Below the pieces are notes generated by a model that had not been told where the DNA came from, did not search any database, and was given only the letters and a program-made list of their open reading frames with translations. Both the position numbers and the translations under genes were made by a program. 9,952 nt of DNA from an uncultured Oscillospiraceae bacterium (lineage in GTDB: Bacteria; Bacillota; Clostridia; Oscillospirales; Oscillospiraceae), in NCBI GenBank assembly GCA_934655935.1, contig CAKUHJ010000067.1, forward strand, positions 1-9,952, read 5' to 3'. Shown in pieces: positions 5,595 to 9,952 of this stretch (its first letter is position 1; each line of letters begins with the position of its first letter).

Positions 5595-6671
5595 ATGGAA
5601 CCTGAACGCATCCTGGTCGCCATGTCCGGCGGCGTGGATTCATCCGTCACAGCGAAGCTTTTGACCGACGAAGGCTTTGCTTGCGTCGGCTGCACGATGA
5701 AGCTCTATGATAACGAGGACGCAGGCGTTCCCAAGGGCCATACCTGCTGCTCGCTCGACGATGTGGAGGATGCGCGGAGCGTGGCCTATCAGCTGGGCAT
5801 GTCTTATTATGTCTTCAATCTCAAGGACTCGTTCCGCTCGTGCGTCATCGACCGCTTCGTCGACGCCTATCAGCACGGCGTCACGCCGAATCCCTGCATC
5901 GACTGCAACCGCTACCTGAAATTTGACCGTCTTTTTGAGCGGGCCGACGTCCTGGGCTGCCGCTATATTGCCACCGGCCACTATGCGCGCGTGGAGCGCG
6001 AGGGCGAACGCTACGTGCTCAAAAAGGCGCTTGACGCGTCCAAGGATCAGAGCTATGTGCTCTACGACCTGACGCAGGAAAAGCTCGCGCGCGTGAAATT
6101 CCCGCTGGGCGGGCTGAGCAAGGCGCAGGCGCGCGAAATTGCCGCGCAGGCCGGGCTGATCAACGCCCGCAAGCACGACAGCCAGGATATCTGCTTCGTC
6201 CCGGACGGGGACTACGCCGCCGCCATTGCCCGTCACACCGGAGTACAGCCCTGCCCCGGCCCCTTCCTTGATCTGGAGGGGAACGAGGTCGGCCGCCACC
6301 GCGGCATCATCCACTACACAGTCGGCCAGCGGCGGGGCCTGCGCATGAGCTCGGACGGAAGGCTGTACGTCATAAAAATTCTGCCGGAGCAGAACGCCGT
6401 GGTCGTCGGCCCCGAGCAGGCGCTTTACAGCCGGTCCTGCAGGGTCTTGCCCATGCACTGGATTTCCGGCCAGGCGCCGGAGCTTCCGTTCGCCTGCCGT
6501 GCAAAAACGCGCTACCGCCAGCCGGAAAAGCCCTGCACGGTTTATCCGGCGGAAAACGGGGCCGTGCGCCTGGTGTTTGACGAGCCGCTGCGCGCCATCA
6601 CCCCCGGCCAGTCGGCGGTTCTCTACGACGGCGATACGGTGCTCGGCGGCGGCATCATTTCCCGCGAATAA
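5595..6671 (+). CDS. mnmA: tRNA-specific 2-thiouridylase MnmA
   Basis: 358 residues (B. subtilis 371, E. coli 368). It adenylates and thiolates C2 of U34 in tRNA-Lys, -Glu and -Gln. The PP-loop SGGVDS (11-16), GHYARV (128-133), KDQSYVLY (150-157) and GQRRGL mark the family. The nucleophilic cysteine is Cys104 in TPNPCIDCN and the second essential cysteine is Cys200 in DSQDICFVPDG. An extra Cys101 makes a CxxC, giving the three-cysteine arrangement associated with a [4Fe-4S] cluster in related tRNA thiolases; whether this enzyme carries one is inference. It is the last gene of tadA-rsmG-mnmA, 25 bases after rsmG, followed by an intrinsic terminator. No cysteine desulfurase gene, which often accompanies mnmA in Bacillota, lies beside it, so sulfur must come from elsewhere. 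Confidence 0.96.
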   Translation: MEPERILVAMSGGVDSSVTAKLLTDEGFACVGCTMKLYDNEDAGVPKGHTCCSLDDVEDARSVAYQLGMSYYVFNLKDSFRSCVIDRFVDAYQHGVTPNPCIDCNRYLKFDRLFERADVLGCRYIATGHYARVEREGERYVLKKALDASKDQSYVLYDLTQEKLARVKFPLGGLSKAQAREIAAQAGLINARKHDSQDICFVPDGDYAAAIARHTGVQPCPGPFLDLEGNEVGRHRGIIHYTVGQRRGLRMSSDGRLYVIKILPEQNAVVVGPEQALYSRSCRVLPMHWISGQAPELPFACRAKTRYRQPEKPCTVYPAENGAVRLVFDEPLRAITPGQSAVLYDGDTVLGGGIISRE

Positions 6672-6677
6672 AATCAC

Positions 6678-6712
6678 AGCCTGCGCGCCTAGGGTGCGCA
6701 GGCTCGTTTTTT
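6678..6712 (+). terminator. Intrinsic terminator of the tadA-rsmG-mnmA operon
   Basis: A 9-bp stem AGCCTGCGC (6678-6686) with GCGCAGGCT (6696-6704), a loop containing the palindrome CCTAGG, then CG and six T (6707-6712). It sits between convergent mnmA and the transporter gene, and the T-run reaches the transporter stop codon. It is a good plus-strand terminator and probably also slows minus-strand transcription. Confidence 0.85.
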
Positions 6713-7896
6713 CAGTCGTTATGCGGGTCGTTGAAGGCCTCGCGGTCAAGCGTCAGGACCACGTAATACCGCTTCTGCGGCGTTGAGAGCGCCTGCTGCA
6801 GCCGCTCGGTCAGCTCCGCCTTCTTATCAAGCCAGGCGTCCGGCACCACCAGATCGAAGATCAGGTTGGACGCGTTCCCGCCGCGCACCATGCGGAAATC
6901 GTGCAGGCGCATCTCGGGGCTGATTTCGTGAACAAGCGCCTGAACCCGCCCGTGGAGCGCGGTCAGCTCCGGATCGTCCGTCACAACGGGGTCGTAGTGA
7001 ATCACCAGCTCCACGTGCAGCTCCCGCTGGACGCTCCGCTCCAGCTCGTCAATGTGCTCGTGCGCCAGCATGGGGTCCATCCGGTGGTCCATTTCCACAT
7101 GCACGCTTGCAAAGCGGCGGCCCGGACCGTAATCATGCACCAGAAGATCGTGCATGCCGAGTACCGCCGGGTCGCTGCGCAGCACGTGGCCGACGGCGTG
7201 CACAAGCTCCTCGTTCGGCGCTTCGCCGAGGAGCGGGTCAATCGTATCCTTCGCCACGCCGACGCCGGAATAGAGGATGAACAGCGCCACGGCAAGACCG
7301 GCATAGCCGTCCAGCAGGAGGCCGGTCGCCGCAGACAGAGCGGAGGCGGCCAATACCGCGCCGGTGGATATCACATCATTGCGGCTGTCCGCGGCGGAGG
7401 CGGCCAGCGCCTGCGAGCCGATGCGCCGGCCAAGGTCCGCATAAAGCCGCGCCATGAGAAGCTTGACCAGAATCGACAGCAGCAGCACCGCCGCCGCGGC
7501 CAGAGAAAAATCGACCGGCTGCGGCGCAAGGATTTTGGAGACGGAGCCCTTGACCAGCTCCGCGCCGATGAGCAGGATCATGGCCGCCACGCTGAGCCCC
7601 GCCAGATATTCTATCCGGGCGTGGCCGAAGGGATGCTCCCGATCGGCGGGCTTTGCCGCAAGCCTGAAGCCCAGAAGCGTCACCAGGCAGCTGGCTGCAT
7701 CGGAAAGGTTGTTGACCGCGTCCGCCTGAATGGCGACGCTCCCGCTCAGAAGGCCGATGGCAAGCTTCGCGCCGAAGAGAAGGAGGTTGCACAAAAGGCC
7801 CGCAAAGCCGGCGAGCAGCCCATAGCGCTCGCGCACGCGCGGCGCGTCCGTATTTTGATAGTCCTTTACAAACAGCCGCAGAAGCAGCTCTGTCAT
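6712..7896 (-). CDS. Cation diffusion facilitator (CDF) metal exporter, Mn/Fe-type site, long C-terminal form
   Basis: 394 residues. Membrane exporter of divalent metal driven by proton exchange. About six hydrophobic segments lie between residues 27 and 215. Transmembrane helix 2 carries DAVNNLSD (Asn62, Asp66) and helix 5 carries AADSRNDV (Asp170, Asp174), an N-D-D-D transport site of the kind described for manganese-type CDFs such as MntE; zinc types usually have His in helix 5. HPFGHARIEYLAGL (88-101) is the conserved loop after helix 2. A first cytoplasmic ferredoxin-like domain (about 215-300) ends at IHYDPV. A second domain of about 90 residues follows, beyond the ~300-residue standard length. 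The start at 7896 is chosen because AAGGAGG lies nine bases upstream; an ATG at 7950 coincides with the predicted transcription start. Metal specificity is inferred. Confidence 0.9.
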   Translation of the reverse strand: MTELLLRLFVKDYQNTDAPRVRERYGLLAGFAGLLCNLLLFGAKLAIGLLSGSVAIQADAVNNLSDAASCLVTLLGFRLAAKPADREHPFGHARIEYLAGLSVAAMILLIGAELVKGSVSKILAPQPVDFSLAAAAVLLLSILVKLLMARLYADLGRRIGSQALAASAADSRNDVISTGAVLAASALSAATGLLLDGYAGLAVALFILYSGVGVAKDTIDPLLGEAPNEELVHAVGHVLRSDPAVLGMHDLLVHDYGPGRRFASVHVEMDHRMDPMLAHEHIDELERSVQRELHVELVIHYDPVVTDDPELTALHGRVQALVHEISPEMRLHDFRMVRGGNASNLIFDLVVPDAWLDKKAELTERLQQALSTPQKRYYVVLTLDREAFNDPHND

Positions 7897-7905
7897 GGCC
7901 GCCCG

Positions 7906-7912
7906 CCTCCTT
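7906..7912 (-). promoter_or_regulatory. Ribosome binding site deciding the transporter start
   Basis: AAGGAGG on the minus strand, nine bases before the ATG at 7896. It selects MTELLLRLFVKDYQ over an upstream in-frame ATG at 7950 that has no such site. Confidence 0.75.
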
Positions 7913-7956
7913 TTCCGGCGCTGGCCGCCGCAAATGAAAAATGCCAGCATAAAAAT

Positions 7957-7985
7957 ATCTTAGCATACCGCGCCATGCGATGCAA
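7957..7985 (-). promoter_or_regulatory. Promoter of the cation exporter gene
   Basis: On the minus strand, -35 TTGCAT (7985-7980) and -10 TAAGAT (7962-7957) with a 17-base spacer and a TGC immediately before the -10 (extended -10). Predicted start near 7950, leader about 54 bases. No obvious metal-responsive operator was recognised. Confidence 0.55.
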
Positions 7986-8038
7986 TCACAGACCGCGCCG
8001 CAGGCGAAAAGTTTACAAATTATTCTGCATCTTCCCAC

Positions 8039-8067
8039 TTTTCTGCGCCGCCGCTTTGTGCTACAAT
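8039..8067 (+). promoter_or_regulatory. Promoter of the U32-family gene
   Basis: Extended -10 TGCTACAAT (8059-8067) with a weak -35 TTTTCT (8039-8044) at 17 bases. Predicted start near 8074 gives a leader of about 88 bases before the ATG at 8162. It is divergent from the exporter promoter, with about 50 bases between the two -35 regions. Confidence 0.55.
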
Positions 8068-8085
8068 AGTAAAAGGACTTTTTTG

Positions 8086-8128
8086 CCGTTCTTTCGTCCG
8101 TCGTCGCTTCCCCGGCCGACGGGAACGG
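8086..8128 (+). promoter_or_regulatory. Leader hairpin upstream of the U32-family gene
   Basis: Two stacked 6-bp stems can form in the leader: CCGTTC (8086-8091) with GAACGG (8123-8128), and inside it CCGTCG (8098-8103) with CGACGG (8117-8122), with a six-base bulge on the left arm and a 13-base loop. Four T follow. This is too weak for a confident terminator but may be an attenuator, a stabilising structure or a protein-binding site. It matches no riboswitch that I recognise. Confidence 0.35.
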
Positions 8129-8161
8129 TTTTCCGATATATACAGAAAAGGAATCGATGTT

Positions 8162-9952
8162 ATGCTGGAGCTTCTTTCCCCCGCGGGGTCTATGGAGGCG
8201 CTGCGCGCCGCCGTGCAGAACGGCGCGGACGCGGTTTACCTCGGCTGTGACGCCTTTAACGCCAGAATGAACGCCAGAAATTTTTCCGCCGGCGATCTTC
8301 AGGAGGCGATTGTATACTGCCACGTACGCGGCGTCAAGGTGCACCTGACGCTCAACACGCTCGTCGGCGACCGGGAGATGGCCCGTGCGGCCGAGGTTGT
8401 GCGCATGGCCGCGACCTTCGGCGTGGACGCGTTCATCGTACAGGATCTGGGCGTGGTATCCCTTTGCCGGGAAATTGCGCCGAACGTTCCGATTCATGCG
8501 TCCACGCAGATGAGCATTCACTCGCTTGAGGGCGTTCTGCAGTGCGCGGAGATGGGTATTTCCCGCGTGGTGCTCGCGCGCGAGCTCAGCGCGCAGGAAA
8601 TCGCGCGCATCTGCCGCAGAAGCCCGATTGAAATTGAGGTGTTTGTGCACGGCGCGCTCTGCATGTGCTATTCCGGCCAGTGCTACCTTTCCTCCGTCAT
8701 CGGCCGCCGCAGCGGCAACCGCGGCCAGTGCGCCCAGCCCTGCCGACTGCCGTACGGCTACGGCCGCTTTGAGGCGACGAGATTTCCCCTGAGCCTCAAG
8801 GACAACTGCCTGATCGAATATCTTGCAGAGCTGCGGCGGATGGGCGTGGCCAGCCTGAAAATCGAAGGGCGCATGAAGCGGCCCGAATATGTCGCCATTG
8901 TGACAAGAGCCTACCGCACCGCGCTGAATGGAGGCAGGGTGACGCAGAAGGACCTGCGGGAGCTGGAAAGCGCCTTCTCCCGCGAGGGCTTCACGCAGGG
9001 CTATTATACGGGGAATACCGGCGCGGCGATGTTCGGCGTCCGCCAGGAGCAGGAGGCTCCGGCAGAGCTGTTCTCCGCCGCGCGCGCAACCTATGAGCAC
9101 GGCGATACGCCGCGCATCGGCGTAACGTTTTACGCCATCATCCGCGAAGGCGAGCCCGCGCAGCTTGCCGCGGAGGACGAGCAGGGCCATGTCTGCAAGA
9201 CGAGCGGCCCGATTCCGCAGCAGGCGCTGGCGCGCTCGCTGACGCAGCAGGATCTGGAGGCGCAGCTGAAAAAAACGGGCGGAACGCCGTTTCGCTGCAC
9301 GGCGGTAAAAACGGTGCTTGGCAGCGGGCTGATGCTTCCGCTTTCGGCGATCAACGCCATGCGCCGGGATGTTCTGACGGAGCTGGCCGCCCGCCGGGGC
9401 CGCGTGCCGCTGGCGCGGCTGAACGCCTACAACGAGCCCCCAAAGTACGACGGCGTTTCCGGAGAGCCGGTTCTTTGCGCCGGCGTGCGCACAGTCGGCC
9501 AGATTACGGCGCGCCTTCTTCGCATGGCGCCTGTGGTCTTGTATGTGCCGCTCTGCGAGCTTCTTTCCCATCCGGAGCTGGTGCAGCTGGTGAGCGTCGA
9601 TACGCAGCTTGCAGCCGTTCTGCCGCGCGTCACGCTCACGGGCGAGACGCCGCTTCTGGAGCAGCAGCTGCAGGAGGTTTTCCGCCTCGGCGTGCGGCAG
9701 GTGCTCTGCGGGAATCTCGGGCAGGTGCATCTTTGCAAGCGGCTGGGCTTTGCGGTCCGGGGTGATTTCGGCCTGAATATCTTCAATTCCCGCGCCATGC
9801 GCTATCTCCGGGAGCAGGGGCTCGATTCGCAGCTTCTGTCGTTTGAGCTGACGCTGCCGCAGATCCGCGATATCTCCAAGGCCATTCCCGCCGAGGTCCT
9901 GATCTATGGGCGGCTGCCGCTGATGCTGATGGAAAACTGCGTGATCAAGAAC
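8162..9952 (+). CDS. U32-family RNA hydroxylase/peptidase-like protein, long DUF3656-containing type (3' end outside window)
   Basis: 597 codons without a stop, continuing past the right edge. The N-terminal barrel opens with ELLSPAGSMEALRAAVQNGADAVYLG. The U32 signature EVFVHGALCMCYSGQCYLSS is at about 159-178. Four conserved cysteines, Cys167, Cys174, Cys190 and Cys194, match the set found in E. coli YegQ (TrhP) and YdcP (RlhA). Although annotated as peptidases, members of this family hydroxylate RNA using prephenate: TrhP makes ho5U34 in tRNA, RlhA modifies C2501 of 23S rRNA. A DUF3656-like segment (about 385-480) and the continuation toward GRLPLMLMENC favour the long RlhA-like architecture, but the exact substrate is unresolved. 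AAAAGGAA (8146-8153) lies eight bases before the ATG. It is transcribed from its own promoter, divergent from the metal exporter. Confidence 0.88.
   Translation, partial: MLELLSPAGSMEALRAAVQNGADAVYLGCDAFNARMNARNFSAGDLQEAIVYCHVRGVKVHLTLNTLVGDREMARAAEVVRMAATFGVDAFIVQDLGVVSLCREIAPNVPIHASTQMSIHSLEGVLQCAEMGISRVVLARELSAQEIARICRRSPIEIEVFVHGALCMCYSGQCYLSSVIGRRSGNRGQCAQPCRLPYGYGRFEATRFPLSLKDNCLIEYLAELRRMGVASLKIEGRMKRPEYVAIVTRAYRTALNGGRVTQKDLRELESAFSREGFTQGYYTGNTGAAMFGVRQEQEAPAELFSAARATYEHGDTPRIGVTFYAIIREGEPAQLAAEDEQGHVCKTSGPIPQQALARSLTQQDLEAQLKKTGGTPFRCTAVKTVLGSGLMLPLSAINAMRRDVLTELAARRGRVPLARLNAYNEPPKYDGVSGEPVLCAGVRTVGQITARLLRMAPVVLYVPLCELLSHPELVQLVSVDTQLAAVLPRVTLTGETPLLEQQLQEVFRLGVRQVLCGNLGQVHLCKRLGFAVRGDFGLNIFNSRAMRYLREQGLDSQLLSFELTLPQIRDISKAIPAEVLIYGRLPLMLMENCVIKN

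Noticed and set aside
5640..6749. A 369-codon minus-strand frame opposite mnmA
   Set aside because: Mirror of the mnmA coding frame with biased composition and no family resemblance.
7376..9730. A 784-codon open frame on the minus strand across the U32 gene and the exporter start
   Set aside because: It is antisense to two well-supported genes, crosses both divergent promoters, and its protein is low-complexity Arg/Ala/His-rich with no recognisable family; long antisense frames arise from codon bias in GC-rich DNA.
1..9952. A complete new defence or mobile system
   Set aside because: Apart from the truncated AbiEii toxin there are no integrases, transposases, inverted-repeat ends, direct-repeat arrays or defence effectors in the window.

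Overview
The window reads as a GC-rich chromosomal stretch from a Gram-positive Bacillota bacterium, most likely a clostridial gut-type lineage such as Oscillospiraceae. This is inferred from very strong AGGAGG-type ribosome binding sites before nearly every gene, sigma-A-like promoters with 17-base spacers, and protein families typical of Clostridia: a long U32 protein, a long cation diffusion facilitator with an NNLSD motif, and a three-cysteine MnmA. The species cannot be named from the sequence alone.

Layout. Positions 1-287 hold the tail of an AbiEii-type toxin nucleotidyltransferase. It enters from the left edge and ends prematurely in AT-rich DNA, which also carries the promoter of the next gene. 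Positions 306-1409 (+) encode a cytosolic sensor-kinase-like protein whose phospho-acceptor histidine is replaced by glutamine. It converges, across an 18-bp perfect hairpin, on a minus-strand operon mnmG-tatD (4102 down to 1461). A 292-base divergent region follows (4103-4394). It holds the mnmG promoter, a candidate small RNA with its own extended -10 element and intrinsic terminator, and the tadA promoter. The plus-strand operon tadA-rsmG-mnmA (4395-6671) ends at an intrinsic terminator shared with a convergent cation diffusion facilitator (7896 down to 6712). A second divergent region (7897-8161) drives the transporter leftward and a U32-family gene rightward; the U32 gene runs off the right edge.

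Functional theme. The core is a translation-fidelity cluster. MnmG (with MnmE, not in the window) installs cmnm5 on U34, MnmA thiolates U34 at C2, TadA makes I34, and RsmG methylates G527 of 16S rRNA. The U32 protein belongs to the prephenate-dependent RNA hydroxylase family, which acts on tRNA U34 or 23S rRNA C2501. Nearly every gene therefore bears on the wobble position or the ribosome. TatD, the metal transporter and the kinase-like protein are not obviously part of it.

I found no CRISPR array, tRNA, rRNA, insertion sequence or complete defence system. The least ordinary items are the histidine-less kinase, the toxin remnant, the candidate small RNA between mnmG and tadA, and the clustering of wobble-base enzymes.
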